DNA of 39,519 bases from Clostridium sp. LS (GCF_002760435.1 NZ_AUUU01000042.1:1-39519), one strand, 5' to 3'; shown: positions 25,003-34,577, counted from the first letter of the stretch. A program made the numbers and translations. Notes: generated by a model not told the origin, from the letters alone.

Positions 25003-26157
25003 TTAACATTGATCTTCAAAATCTTTAATTTGCTTATAATTAATAAACAAACTTGATAAAACAGCATCGTAATCTGGATTTGCATTTGGATCTACATAGA
25101 TTACATTAGTCAATTTATTAAAATTAGTATTTATTCTATCTAGCTCAAATCTATCTGCGCAGCTATAAGAACTACCTATAATATAGTAAATATAACCAGA
25201 TTTAGATCCTTTTGCAGCTCTAATTATAGAATTTCTAATCTTTTGGTAGTATGAAACTTCATATCTTTCAGCATCACCATTAGGAGGAATCATTCCATTG
25301 TGGATTGGATAATCATCATCAAATTCATATTTAATGTTGAAATCACAGATTTTTATTTTTTGTTGAAAAGATAATTCATTATATGGAATTTTATAAGTTG
25401 TTCCCAAAGGAAAACTTTTTTTGTAGAAAAAGCTTATAGAGCCATGTGGTTTATAGAATATTATTTTACTACTATAATTATTTTCAAAATCTCCAAGTGA
25501 AAAAGGCAATCCATTAAGCATTAATAGTCTTTCCATAAATATATCATATACATAGGAATTAATTATTATCTTATCAAATTTATTATAATTCTTTTTAATA
25601 TAATTAATTAATGGCACATCAATATTAATTAAATCATTGTCAGTGACTTGGCTATTATAATATATAAATAAATATCGAAGATAGCTTGAAAATTCACCAT
25701 AAGCTCCAAAATACAACCGGCTTATTACTTCATTCTCGCTATACTTTGAATGTGCATTACTATAGCTAATAATTTCATTAGATTCTGATGAAAAAGTTAT
25801 TGGAGTTAAACTGAAGGGGAGATTATTATAACTTCCAAAGTTATTAGTTGATATTATTTCTTCTTCATATTTAGCTAAGGCATAAACATTTCCACAAGTA
25901 ATAATACGCGACTCGATTTTTTGAGCTGGATCCCTGTCCATACCTGGTCTTGCGCCAAGCTCCCAAAGTTTTGGGCAATGTTCCTCAGTTAAGAACGGGT
26001 CACTTGTCATAGGAAAATTAAAATCTGCACCATAATAGAATAAATTAGATAAATCAACATCAAGAATAGGTTGTCCTTGCTGTATTCTATAAGCATTAAT
26101 CCTGCTCACTATACCGATAGAATTACCATTTCCTAGTAGCAGATATAGATTTCTCAT
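25003..26157 (-). CDS. Stand-alone SIR2-like protein, candidate defence NADase
   Basis: 384 aa on the minus strand, started at the ATG (26157) that follows GGGGTGAG; an upstream in-frame ATG would place that site inside the gene. No membrane or signal segment. It carries degenerate SIR2 landmarks in order: LLLGNGNSIG (residues 6-15, the nucleotide loop G-x-G-x-S), IIINSYVYDIFMERLL (197-212, the 'TNYD..E' region with N200), FYKPHGSISFF (234-244, the 'HG' with H238) and YYIIGSSYSCADRFELDRIN (324-343, the 'GyS..D' region). In SIR2-like proteins of bacterial defence systems (Thoeris ThsA, DSR, Sir2-HerA) the Asn and His hydrolyse NAD+ to stop phage growth. No partner gene (HerA, Argonaute, TIR) is nearby. 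Family call fair, defence role inferred. Confidence 0.62.
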   Translation of the reverse strand: MRNLYLLLGNGNSIGIVSRINAYRIQQGQPILDVDLSNLFYYGADFNFPMTSDPFLTEEHCPKLWELGARPGMDRDPAQKIESRIITCGNVYALAKYEEEIISTNNFGSYNNLPFSLTPITFSSESNEIISYSNAHSKYSENEVISRLYFGAYGEFSSYLRYLFIYYNSQVTDNDLINIDVPLINYIKKNYNKFDKIIINSYVYDIFMERLLMLNGLPFSLGDFENNYSSKIIFYKPHGSISFFYKKSFPLGTTYKIPYNELSFQQKIKICDFNIKYEFDDDYPIHNGMIPPNGDAERYEVSYYQKIRNSIIRAAKGSKSGYIYYIIGSSYSCADRFELDRINTNFNKLTNVIYVDPNANPDYDAVLSSLFINYKQIKDFEDQC

Positions 26158-26545
26158 CGCCTCACCCCATAAAATATAATAATAAACCTTCATGCTTATA
26201 TACTGTTAACATATGTTTCTATAGCGTAAAGGGTGCACAACTTTATGAGATAAATATGGAAACTTTATTGATATGGTGAACTTTTTTATATATTCTTTAG
26301 GGTTATAAATATTACATTTGAAATTAAATATTTTAGCTTGTTATATATCTATTTTTATATTTTTATTAATAATTAATTGTTTGATACATATACTAAGCTT
26401 ATAGAAATACTATGAATTGGGCTTCTAAAATAGATAATTAACAATAAGAAAACTGAACAAGGAAAAATATTTTAGATAACTATAGGAATTAAGTTTAATT
26501 CAAGAAAATATTCATATTATATATTGATGGAAAGGGAGAACAATT
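26158..26545. other. Divergent gap between SIR2-like gene and peptide transporter operon
   Basis: Nearly 390 bases of A/T-rich DNA that must hold the promoters of both the minus-strand SIR2-like gene and the plus-strand operon. I find no hexamer pair better than a weak TTGATA near 26391, and no dyads worth noting. GGAAAGGGAGAA (26530-26541) is the ribosome binding site of the operon's first gene. Confidence 0.4.
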
Positions 26546-28222
26546 ATGCTTTTTAGAAAGAATAAGTTATTAATGGGAATACTTATAGCATTATTTTCAA
26601 TATCACTATTAACTGGTTGCGGATCTACATCTTCAGAAATACCAACCAATACTTCTTCAGCTAATCAATCATCAAGTGAAGGCACTGTACTTAGATATGC
26701 AGTGGAATCTTCTCCAAAAGGTTTATTTAATCCATTATTATCAAACACTACCTACGATAATAATGTAAATAATTTAGTATATTCTCCACTAATTTTATTA
26801 GATGAAAACAATGAATTTAAGCCAGGTCTTGCAGAAAAATATGAATTTTCAGATGATAAGCTTACATTAACCTTTCATTTAAGAAAAGGTGTAAAGTGGC
26901 ATGACGGTGAAGATTTTACAGCAGATGATGTAGCCTTTACCTTTGCAAGTATGGCAAATCCAAAATATAAAGGGCCAAGATTTAATGAAATATCAAAGGT
27001 AGCTGGTGCTCAAGATTATCACGATGAAAAAGCAGATTCTGTTAGTGGAATAAAAGTTATAGATAAAAATACAATAAGCTTTACTTATACCAAAACTTAT
27101 GCTCCAGCATTATCTAACTTTTCACAACGCGGCATTCTTCCAAAGCATATTTGGAGCAAAGTAAATATTGAAGAATGGGACAAGCAAAGTGATTTACTTA
27201 ATAAGCCAATAGGAACTGGTCCTTTTAAGCTTACAGATTTTAAACCAGATCAATATGTAGAATTAGCAAAGAATGATAATTACTTTGGCGGAGCACCTAA
27301 AATTGATAAATTTATTTTCAAAGTTACTAATACAGAAACAGAACTTTCAGAATTAGCTAAAGGAGATCTTGATGTAGTTGAGCTTTCAAGTACTAAGGAA
27401 GAGGACTTAAAAATGCTGAAAGATGCTGGTATTAAGATTGAAGAAAAACCAAGTGCAAATTATCAATTTATGACTATGAATAGTAATCGTGAATTCTTTA
27501 AAGATAAAAAAGTTCGCCAAGCAATTACTTATGCTATAAACAGGAAAGGAATTGTAGACAGTTTATTAGGAGAACATGGACAAGTTATAAATGCACCATT
27601 GTCACTGGCTGGCTGGGCTTATCCAGAATCAGGACTTAATACTTATGACTACAACACTAACAAAGCAAAAGAGTTATTAAAAGAAGCAGGATGGAGCGAT
27701 AATAATGGAATTCTTGAAAAAGATGGCAAGAAATTTGAAGTGGATTTAATGGTACCAACAGGTAATAAAGTTCGTGAACAAAGTGCTCCGATTATCCAGC
27801 AAAATTTAAAGGATATAGGTATAAAAGTTAATATAAGTACTATGGATGTAGCTTCTGCCATGGCAAAGACTAAGGGAGAAGGAGATTATGATATGGGACT
27901 GCTAGGATTTACTTTAGAAGTAGATCCAGGTGATGCAGATCGTTATTGGTCTTCAAGTATTGCAAATAAATCACAGTTTAATTTTTCGAATTTTATTAAT
28001 GCCCAAAGCGATGAATTAATTGAAAAAGCAGCAACTACTATTGATAGAAATGAACGTAAGGAGATTTACTCTAAATGGGGACAACTTATAAATGAAGAAG
28101 CACCATACGTTTTCTTGTACTCCCCAAATGCTATTCGTGCACATAATCCTAAATTAGAAGGATATAAATATTCAGCATATGCTGTATTCCCTGATGTTCA
28201 AAACTGGTCAATTTCAAAATAA
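26546..28222 (+). CDS. Peptide ABC transporter substrate-binding lipoprotein (OppA/DppA family)
   Basis: 558 aa. Lipoprotein signal peptide with lipobox LLTG-C25; a Ser/Thr-rich linker follows. The mature part is a family 5 solute-binding protein (SBP_bac_5): VLRYAVESSPKGLFNPLLSN, PGLAEKYEFSDDKLTLTFHLRKGVKWHDG, FTADDVAFTF, and VRQAITYAINRKGIVDSLL. It captures oligopeptides, dipeptides or similar compounds outside the cell and passes them to the permeases encoded next. Family 5 proteins also bind nickel, sugars or opines, and the final C26 peptidase in this operon hints at gamma-glutamyl compounds (inference). A hairpin between this gene and the next may keep its level above that of the other subunits. 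Confidence 0.93.
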   Translation: MLFRKNKLLMGILIALFSISLLTGCGSTSSEIPTNTSSANQSSSEGTVLRYAVESSPKGLFNPLLSNTTYDNNVNNLVYSPLILLDENNEFKPGLAEKYEFSDDKLTLTFHLRKGVKWHDGEDFTADDVAFTFASMANPKYKGPRFNEISKVAGAQDYHDEKADSVSGIKVIDKNTISFTYTKTYAPALSNFSQRGILPKHIWSKVNIEEWDKQSDLLNKPIGTGPFKLTDFKPDQYVELAKNDNYFGGAPKIDKFIFKVTNTETELSELAKGDLDVVELSSTKEEDLKMLKDAGIKIEEKPSANYQFMTMNSNREFFKDKKVRQAITYAINRKGIVDSLLGEHGQVINAPLSLAGWAYPESGLNTYDYNTNKAKELLKEAGWSDNNGILEKDGKKFEVDLMVPTGNKVREQSAPIIQQNLKDIGIKVNISTMDVASAMAKTKGEGDYDMGLLGFTLEVDPGDADRYWSSSIANKSQFNFSNFINAQSDELIEKAATTIDRNERKEIYSKWGQLINEEAPYVFLYSPNAIRAHNPKLEGYKYSAYAVFPDVQNWSISK

Positions 28223-28286
28223 GTGAAAATTGTTTTGGACTGCTATATTTAACATCTAAACTTTAACAATAAGATAGAAATAAAAA

Positions 28287-28323
28287 GTATGCATTAAAAC
28301 GAAAGCTTTAGTGCATACAGTTT
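28287..28323 (+). terminator. Intercistronic hairpin after binding-protein gene
   Basis: 12-bp stem GTATGCATTAAA (28287-28298) and TTTAGTGCATAC (28307-28318) with one U-G pair, 8-base loop, then AGTTTTT. Probably a partial terminator or RNA stabiliser that allows excess binding protein over membrane components. Confidence 0.65.
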
Positions 28324-28346
28324 TTCAAAGAAAGGACTGAAGGTTC

Positions 28347-29309
28347 TTGAAAAAATATGTTTTTAGGCGATTAATACAAAGTATTCCAGTACTCCTTGGG
28401 ATTTCAATTATAGTCTTTATTCTTGTTAAATTACAGCCTGGAGACCCTTTTTCCTCTATGATGGATCCTAATCTAACACAAGAAATGCAGAAAAAAATGT
28501 TAGATGAACTTGGATATAATGACCCTATTTTAATTCAATACTTTAAGTGGTTACTTAGAGCTCTTCAAGGAAATCTTGGGTATTCAATTCAATTTAAGCA
28601 GCCTGTATTAAGTGTTATTAGTAGCAGATTAGGAAATACAGTTGTTTTATCTTTATGTTCAATGGTGCTTAGTATTTTAATAGCTATTCCTTGTGGAGTA
28701 GTAAGCGCTACAAAACAACGAACTAAAACTGATTATGTTGTTACAGTTTTTGCCTTCATGGGATTATCAATTCCATCTTTTTTCTTTGGAATGCTTTTGA
28801 TTAAAATATTTTCTGTAGATTTAGGGTGGTTTCCAATTTCAGGTATGGTAAGCACAGGAGTTAATCTAAAGGGATGGGCAGCAGCCTTTGATATTGCGAG
28901 GCATATGATACTGCCGATGATAGTTCTTGCACTAATAAACACAGCTAGTTTAATGCGTTATACTCGTTCTGAAATGATTGAAATATTAAAAATAGATTAT
29001 ATACGAACAGCACGTGCAAAAGGTGTCAGGCGTAGAAATATTATTTATCAGCATGCTTTGAAGAATGAATTACTGCCTTTAATTACAGTAGTAACTATGC
29101 AGGTTCCTTCCTTATTATCTGGAGCACTGCTTACAGAAACAATTTTTGTCTGGCCAGGGATTGGAAGATTAAATTTCAATGCTGTTATGAGCCGTGATTA
29201 TCCACTTATTATGGGAATAGTTATGATGGTTGCTGTAATAAGTTTATTCACTAATTTAATTGCAGATATTCTTTATGCTATAATCGATAAACGTGTTAAC
29301 TTTGATTAG
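28347..29309 (+). CDS. Peptide ABC transporter permease 1 (DppB/OppB type)
   Basis: 320 aa, TTG start with AAAGGA 10 bases upstream. Begins KKYVFRRLIQSIPVLLGISI and has six membrane helices; the loop carrying EMIEILKIDYIRTARAKG, directly followed by VRRRNIIYQHALKNELLPL, is the EAA motif that docks on the ATPase subunits. Typical BPD_transp_1 protein with the extra N-terminal helix and periplasmic loop of OppB/DppB. Ends 17 bases before the second permease gene. Confidence 0.95.
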   Translation: MKKYVFRRLIQSIPVLLGISIIVFILVKLQPGDPFSSMMDPNLTQEMQKKMLDELGYNDPILIQYFKWLLRALQGNLGYSIQFKQPVLSVISSRLGNTVVLSLCSMVLSILIAIPCGVVSATKQRTKTDYVVTVFAFMGLSIPSFFFGMLLIKIFSVDLGWFPISGMVSTGVNLKGWAAAFDIARHMILPMIVLALINTASLMRYTRSEMIEILKIDYIRTARAKGVRRRNIIYQHALKNELLPLITVVTMQVPSLLSGALLTETIFVWPGIGRLNFNAVMSRDYPLIMGIVMMVAVISLFTNLIADILYAIIDKRVNFD

Positions 29310-29322
29310 GGAGGAGGAAAGC

Positions 29323-29349
29323 ATGCTTGGAGCATACAATTTTAAGTAA
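29323..29349 (+). CDS. Eight-codon frame overlapping permease 2 start
   Basis: ATG 29323 to TAA 29349 encodes MLGAYNFK. It shares the GGGAGGAGG site with the permease TTG start at 29327, four bases later and in another frame. It may be chance, or may tune translation of the permease. Confidence 0.15.
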   Translation: MLGAYNFK

Positions 29350-30166
29350 GTTTTTAAAAAATAAGCTGGCAATGGTTGGTGTTATTCTCTTAATACTATT
29401 TGTTTTAGCGGCAATTCTTGCACCTATCTTATCGCCTTATTCAAGGGACTCAATTGATTTAATGAGTATTGAAAGTCACCCAAGTTTAAAACATCTTCTT
29501 GGAACTGATGAATTGGGAAGAGATGTTTTTACAAGATTGATATATGGAGGACGTGTTTCTTTAGGAGTTGCTCTTAGTGCAACTGTAATGCAGTTACTTA
29601 TTGGCGTAACCCTTGGGTGTATTAGTGGATATTATGGAAAATGGCTTGACAATATTATTATGCGTATTGTTGATACAGTTATGTGTTTTCCCTTCTTTGT
29701 AATTGCAATTTCAATTGCAGCATTAATAGGACCGAGTGCTTTGAATGTAATTTTGATTATTGGTCTATTGCAGTGGACAGGAGTAGCTAGAATTGTACGT
29801 GCAGAGATTTTATCTCTTAAGCACAGTGAATTTATTGAAGCTGCCCGAGCTATGGGATTAAATAACTTTGAAATTATCATAAAACATCTGCTTCCTAATA
29901 TATTATCACCAGTCATTGTAAATGCTACTTTAAGCGTGGCGCAAGGAATATTAATGGAAGCTGGATTAAGCTTTTTAGGACTTGGTGTAAAGCAGCCACA
30001 GCCAAGTTGGGGGAATATATTATCGGCAGCTCAAAGTATGCGTATATTGCAATATGAGTGGTGGCTATGGATACCAGCTGGATTATTGGTATTTCTATCA
30101 GTATTATCAATAAACTTTGTAGGAGATGGGCTTAGAGATGCTTTAGATCCCAAAATGAAGCTTTAG
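29327..30166 (+). CDS. Peptide ABC transporter permease 2 (DppC/OppC type)
   Basis: 279 aa, TTG start 29327, behind a strong GGGAGGAGG at 29309-29317; no in-frame ATG is near. Features: N-terminal FLKNKLAMVGVILLILFVLAA helix preceded by a basic stretch, HLLGTDELGRDVFTRLIYGGR (typical of OppC/DppC), six membrane helices, and the EAA loop with SLKHSEFIEAARAMGLNNFE. Pairs with the upstream permease to form the channel. Confidence 0.95.
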   Translation: MEHTILSKFLKNKLAMVGVILLILFVLAAILAPILSPYSRDSIDLMSIESHPSLKHLLGTDELGRDVFTRLIYGGRVSLGVALSATVMQLLIGVTLGCISGYYGKWLDNIIMRIVDTVMCFPFFVIAISIAALIGPSALNVILIIGLLQWTGVARIVRAEILSLKHSEFIEAARAMGLNNFEIIIKHLLPNILSPVIVNATLSVAQGILMEAGLSFLGLGVKQPQPSWGNILSAAQSMRILQYEWWLWIPAGLLVFLSVLSINFVGDGLRDALDPKMKL

Positions 30167-30180
30167 GAGGTGGAGATTTT

Positions 30181-31170
30181 ATGAATTCACAAGACTTAAT
30201 TGTTAATAATCTGTCTATTAGTTTTACAACTGATAATGGTAAAGTAATTGCCTTAGATGATGTTAGTTTTGTCCTTGAGAAAGGTAAAATATTAGGAGTT
30301 ATCGGGGAATCGGGCTGTGGTAAAAGCACTTTAGCTTTATCTATAATGAAACTTTTACCAGAGCAAATAAGTAAAATTGAACATGGGGAAATTCTTTTTA
30401 ATGGAGATGATTTAATGAGGTTTAGTGAAGATAGGCTTGAGAATCTTCGTGGAAATGAAATATCTATGATTTTTCAGGAACCAATGACTTCGCTAAATCC
30501 TTTATTTAAAATAGGAAGACAAATAGAGGAACCCCTTAAAATACATAAACATTTACATGGAAGTGAGCTTAGGAATAAAGTAATTGAACTTCTTAAAATT
30601 GTCCATATTCCAAATCCTGAAAAAATTTATGATTCTTATCCACACAGCTTAAGTGGAGGCATGAGGCAGCGTGTAATGATTGCAATGGCATTAAGCTGTG
30701 AACCTCAAATTTTAATAGCTGATGAGCCTACAACAGCTCTGGACGTTACTATACAGGCGCAAATTTTACATTTGCTGAAAAAATTAAATGAGAAGGTTAA
30801 TACGTCTATGTTATTTATCACTCATGACTTATCAGTAATAGCAGAAATTTGTGATGAAGTTATGGTGTTATATGGAGGAAAGGTGGTCGAGCAAAGTGAT
30901 ATTTATGAATTATTCGATAATCCTAAACATCCATATACAATAGGACTTTTGGAGTCTCAGCCCCATAACATGGAAAGTGGAAAGGAGCTGCCAAGTATCC
31001 AAGGTATGGTACCAGCTTTAACACATATGCCTCTAGGGTGTCGCTTTAGCACCAGATGCAGCACAAAATTTTGTGAAAAATGTGTAAATAAGCAGCCACT
31101 ATTATTTAATGTCAATAGAAACCATAAAGTGGCATGTTGGCTATACGAGGAGGGAATGGGAATTGAGTGA
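30181..31170 (+). CDS. Peptide ABC transporter ATPase 1 (DppD/OppD type)
   Basis: 329 aa; AGGAGGTGGAG 8 bases before ATG. Walker A GESGCGKST, Q-loop IFQEPMTSLNPLF, signature LSGGMRQRVMIAMALS, Walker B ILIADEPTTALDVT and the H-loop THDLSVIAE. The C-terminal Oppc_C-type extension with four cysteines (GCRFSTRCSTKFCEKC) is the region that in OppD relatives can hold an iron-sulfur cluster. The last eight bases overlap the next gene. Confidence 0.95.
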   Translation: MNSQDLIVNNLSISFTTDNGKVIALDDVSFVLEKGKILGVIGESGCGKSTLALSIMKLLPEQISKIEHGEILFNGDDLMRFSEDRLENLRGNEISMIFQEPMTSLNPLFKIGRQIEEPLKIHKHLHGSELRNKVIELLKIVHIPNPEKIYDSYPHSLSGGMRQRVMIAMALSCEPQILIADEPTTALDVTIQAQILHLLKKLNEKVNTSMLFITHDLSVIAEICDEVMVLYGGKVVEQSDIYELFDNPKHPYTIGLLESQPHNMESGKELPSIQGMVPALTHMPLGCRFSTRCSTKFCEKCVNKQPLLFNVNRNHKVACWLYEEGMGIE

Positions 31171-32149
31171 TATTATTTTAAATGTCGAACATCTTAAGAA
31201 AAAATATATAATTGAAAAGACCTTTTTCGGAAAAGAAAAAGCTATATTAGATGCTGTAGATAATGTTTCTTTTTCAATAAAGAAAGGAGAAAGCTTTGCC
31301 TTAGTAGGCGAGTCTGGATGTGGTAAGTCAACAACTGCAAGAAGTATTTTAAAACTAATAGAAGCTGATGGTGGCAGAGTTATATTTGAAGATAAAACTT
31401 TATTCGATGTTGAAAATAAGCTATCAATTTCTAATAAAGATATGTCTGCCCTTAGAAAAGATATGCAGATTATTTTTCAAGATCCTTATGCAAGCTTAGA
31501 TAAAAAAATGAAAATTGGACAAATTGTAGCAGAAGGGATTGAAAAACATAAAATAATGTATGGAAAAGATGCTATTAATATGGCAAAAGAGTATTTGCAA
31601 ATCTGTGGCATGGATAAGGAATCTGCAAATCGTTATCCACATGAATTTAGCGGAGGTCAGCGCCAAAGGATTGGAATTGCAAGAGCTTTGGCTGTTAAAC
31701 CAAAGTTTATAGTCGCAGATGAACCTGTAGCGGCCTTAGATGTATCAATTCAAGCACAGATTATTAATTTACTTAATAAATTGAAAAATCGTTATTCATT
31801 AACTTTTTTATTTATTTCTCATGATTTAAGCGTTGTAAAATATTTCTGTGATAGAATAGCGGTTATGTATTTAGGAAGTATAGTTGAATTATCAACAGGA
31901 AAAGATTTATTTGAAAATCCAATGCATCCATATACAAAAATGTTATTAGAATCTATACCGGTAAGTCATCCCAAATTACGAAAGCAGAGATTAAACCTAG
32001 AAGAGTCGGAAATATCACTTGAAGATAGAAAGACAGGCTGTAAGTTCTGTAACCGATGTTCGTATGCAAAAGAACGCTGCAGACATGAAATACCTGTTAT
32101 TAAAGAACTTAGTGGCGAACATTTTCTGGCATGTCATTTATATGACTAA
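31163..32149 (+). CDS. Peptide ABC transporter ATPase 2 (DppF/OppF type)
   Basis: 328 aa from TTG 31163, chosen because GAGGAGGG (31147-31154) is 8 bases upstream; an in-frame ATG at 31109 lies deep in the previous gene. Walker A GESGCGKST, IFQDPYASLDKKMKIG, signature FSGGQRQRIGIARALA, Walker B FIVADEPVAALDVS, SHDLSVVKYFCD. The C-terminal part has GCKFCNRCSYAKERC, again with clustered cysteines. The overlap with the preceding ATPase gene suggests coupled translation of the two motor subunits. Confidence 0.94.
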   Translation: MSDIILNVEHLKKKYIIEKTFFGKEKAILDAVDNVSFSIKKGESFALVGESGCGKSTTARSILKLIEADGGRVIFEDKTLFDVENKLSISNKDMSALRKDMQIIFQDPYASLDKKMKIGQIVAEGIEKHKIMYGKDAINMAKEYLQICGMDKESANRYPHEFSGGQRQRIGIARALAVKPKFIVADEPVAALDVSIQAQIINLLNKLKNRYSLTFLFISHDLSVVKYFCDRIAVMYLGSIVELSTGKDLFENPMHPYTKMLLESIPVSHPKLRKQRLNLEESEISLEDRKTGCKFCNRCSYAKERCRHEIPVIKELSGEHFLACHLYD

Positions 32150-32168
32150 TTGAAGGGAGGGAATATAC

Positions 32169-32894
32169 ATGAAAACTATTATTGGTATTACAAGCTCTAT
32201 TAAGAAAGAAACTTTTAGGATATTTTCAAATGTTGGATATGAATATGCAGATAAAATTCATATGGCTGGGGGAATTCCGTTGGAGATTCCAGTACTAATT
32301 AATGTTTCAATAGAAACCTTAAATAGATTGGTTGATTATCTTGATGGTATTATTTTTACTGGTGGTGATAATATAGATCCATTGTGGTATGGTGAACAGC
32401 CATTATTTGAGCAATGTATAGAAACCAAATTACGTAATAAATTCGAAAGAGCCTTGTTTTTTGCAGCCAAAAATAAGAGACTACCAATTTTAGGAATTTG
32501 TAGAGGAAGTCAGCTGATAAATGTTTTGCAGGGAGGAAGTCTATTTCAAGATATTAAAACACAAGTTAATACAAAAATTGATCATAGTGGTGCAGGCCTG
32601 AAGTTAGAAGAAAAACAACACTTTGTTTATTTAGAAAAAAACTCACTTCTTACTAAAATATATAACAAAGAAAAGATTTCAGTTAATTCATTTCATATTC
32701 AATGCATTAAAGAGTTAGGTGAAGACTTAAAAATTGCAGCGAAAAGTGAAGATGGAATTACAGAAGCCGTAGAATGTAAAGGTGACTTTTTTATGCAAGG
32801 TGTACAGTGGCACCCAGAAGGACTAGAGGATCAAATGCCTCTTTTTAAAGAATTCGTTAGGGTTTGTTCATGTAAAAAGAATGATTCATTTTAA
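32169..32894 (+). CDS. Gamma-glutamyl hydrolase-type peptidase C26 (PuuD-like)
   Basis: 241 aa; GGGAGGGAAT before ATG. Class I glutamine-amidotransferase-like hydrolase: FTGGDNIDPLWYGE, nucleophile C111 in GICRGSQLINVL, and H215/E217 in VQWHPEG complete the triad. Relatives cleave gamma-glutamyl bonds, for example gamma-glutamyl-GABA (PuuD) or other gamma-glutamyl amides. It follows the peptide transporter genes by 19 bases with no terminator between, so import of a gamma-glutamyl compound and its cleavage in the cytoplasm is a reasonable joint function (inference). It has no signal peptide. Confidence 0.92.
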   Translation: MKTIIGITSSIKKETFRIFSNVGYEYADKIHMAGGIPLEIPVLINVSIETLNRLVDYLDGIIFTGGDNIDPLWYGEQPLFEQCIETKLRNKFERALFFAAKNKRLPILGICRGSQLINVLQGGSLFQDIKTQVNTKIDHSGAGLKLEEKQHFVYLEKNSLLTKIYNKEKISVNSFHIQCIKELGEDLKIAAKSEDGITEAVECKGDFFMQGVQWHPEGLEDQMPLFKEFVRVCSCKKNDSF

Positions 32895-33048
32895 TTTTCA
32901 TGACTAGCTGTTTATTTTATATAAAGTTAAATTAATTTTCGTAATAAAATAATTAATTGGAACATTTTATAAATATAAGGAGTATAATTTGTAGTGTCCT
33001 ACAGCATTTGAGAGATTGATAAAGTAAACCTTGAAAAAATTTAGTATT

Positions 33049-33078
33049 TTTCATATGATTTATGTGATTAGTTATAAT
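33049..33078 (+). promoter_or_regulatory. Candidate promoter of MATE gene
   Basis: TTTCAT (33049-33054), 18-base spacer, TATAAT (33073-33078), 81 bases before the start codon of the exporter gene. Confidence 0.4.
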
Positions 33079-33158
33079 ATACGTAACATCTTTAGTATAT
33101 TATTTTCTCTCATGTGTCAAAGGATGAAATTATACAAATGTCTTTAGGAGGAAGTTTT

Positions 33159-34559
33159 ATGGCTGGAACTAGAAATCTAACAGAAGGTAATCCTGCTAAA
33201 TTAATATTATTATTTACTGTTCCATTATTAATAGGTAATATATTTCAACAATTTTATAATATAGCTGATACCTTTATTGTTGGACGAACTATAGGTATTA
33301 ATGCTTTAGCCGCTGTTGGTTGTACAGGTAGTATTATGTTTTTGATTTTGGGCTTTGCTCAAGGTTTAACAGCGGGTCTTTCGATTATTACGGCTCAGAA
33401 ATTTGGTGCTGGTGACAAAAAGGCAATTAAAGAAAGTTATTTTACAGGTATAGTAATTAGTATGATTGTAACTATAATCCTTACTGTTGTAAGTACAATT
33501 TACGCTAGGCCTATATTAGAAGCAATGAATACACCAGTGGAAATTATTGATGATGCATATAATTTTGTGTTTATTATTTTTATTGGAATAATAGCATCAA
33601 TGTTTTTTAATTTCTTCTCAAACATTATTAGAGCTTTAGGTGATAGCAGGACGCCCCTTGTATACTTAGTAGTAGCTTGTATTTTAAATATAATTTTAGA
33701 GTTTGGCTTTATTTTAATATTTAATATGGGGGTAAGAGGAGCTGCATGGGCAACTGTTATAGCACAAGGAGTTTCGGCTTTATTATGCATTTGGTACATA
33801 AAAAGAAATCTGCCAATACTTAGATTAAAAAAGATCGATCTAAAAATATCAAAGGATGTATTTATGGAACATCTAAAGATGTCTTTGCCAATGGCCTTTC
33901 AGGCATCTATAATAGCAATTGGTGCTCTTGTTGTTCAATTTGCACTTAATAATCTTGGCGCTGTTTCTGTTGCTGCATATACAGCAGCTCAAAAAATTGA
34001 TACTATTGCAATTCAGCCAATGATGTCTTTTGGTATAACAATGGCTACTTATACGGCTCAAAATTATGGTGCTAAAAAATATGAAAGAATAAAAGAAGGA
34101 GTAAGAAAATGTATCCTTATATCAGTGACCTTCAGTATTACTGTGGCAATTACCAATATATTAGCAGGAAATTTTCTTACAGCAATTTTTGTTGGATTTG
34201 ATCAAAAAGAAGTTATTTCATTATCACAAATATATTTAACTTCTAATGGAATGTTTTACTTTGTACTTTCATTGCTTTTTATATACAGATATACTCTTCA
34301 AGGCTTAGGTCAAAGCTTTATTCCAACAATTGCAGGTATTATGGAATTATTAATGAGAACCTTTGCCGCAATAATGTTATCAAAACCATTTGGATTTTTG
34401 GGAGTATCTTTATCAAATCCATTAGCATGGTTTGGAGCATGCATCCCACTTGCTTGTGCATATTATATTTCTATAAAGAAAATCAATCAGGAACAATTGG
34501 AAAAAGAACATTTTATAGATGAGAATGATATGAGTGCGTGTAGTTGTACAAATAAGTGA
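33159..34559 (+). CDS. MATE-family multidrug/Na+ (or H+) antiporter
   Basis: 466 aa from ATG 33159, chosen because TTAGGAGGAAG is 7 bases upstream; a shorter-odds in-frame start lies at 33114. Twelve membrane helices in two MatE halves: NPAKLILLFTVPLLIGNIFQ with IADTFIVGRTIG and ALAAVGCTGS, and the second half LKMSLPMAFQASIIAIGALV with AAYTAAQKID. This is the MepA/NorM-like clade that exports cationic drugs, dyes or metabolites. C-terminal tail has clustered cysteines (ACSCTNK). Single gene between the C26 peptidase and the pseudouridine synthase. Confidence 0.92.
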   Translation: MAGTRNLTEGNPAKLILLFTVPLLIGNIFQQFYNIADTFIVGRTIGINALAAVGCTGSIMFLILGFAQGLTAGLSIITAQKFGAGDKKAIKESYFTGIVISMIVTIILTVVSTIYARPILEAMNTPVEIIDDAYNFVFIIFIGIIASMFFNFFSNIIRALGDSRTPLVYLVVACILNIILEFGFILIFNMGVRGAAWATVIAQGVSALLCIWYIKRNLPILRLKKIDLKISKDVFMEHLKMSLPMAFQASIIAIGALVVQFALNNLGAVSVAAYTAAQKIDTIAIQPMMSFGITMATYTAQNYGAKKYERIKEGVRKCILISVTFSITVAITNILAGNFLTAIFVGFDQKEVISLSQIYLTSNGMFYFVLSLLFIYRYTLQGLGQSFIPTIAGIMELLMRTFAAIMLSKPFGFLGVSLSNPLAWFGACIPLACAYYISIKKINQEQLEKEHFIDENDMSACSCTNK

Positions 34560-34577
34560 TAATAAAAAGATTTTTAT

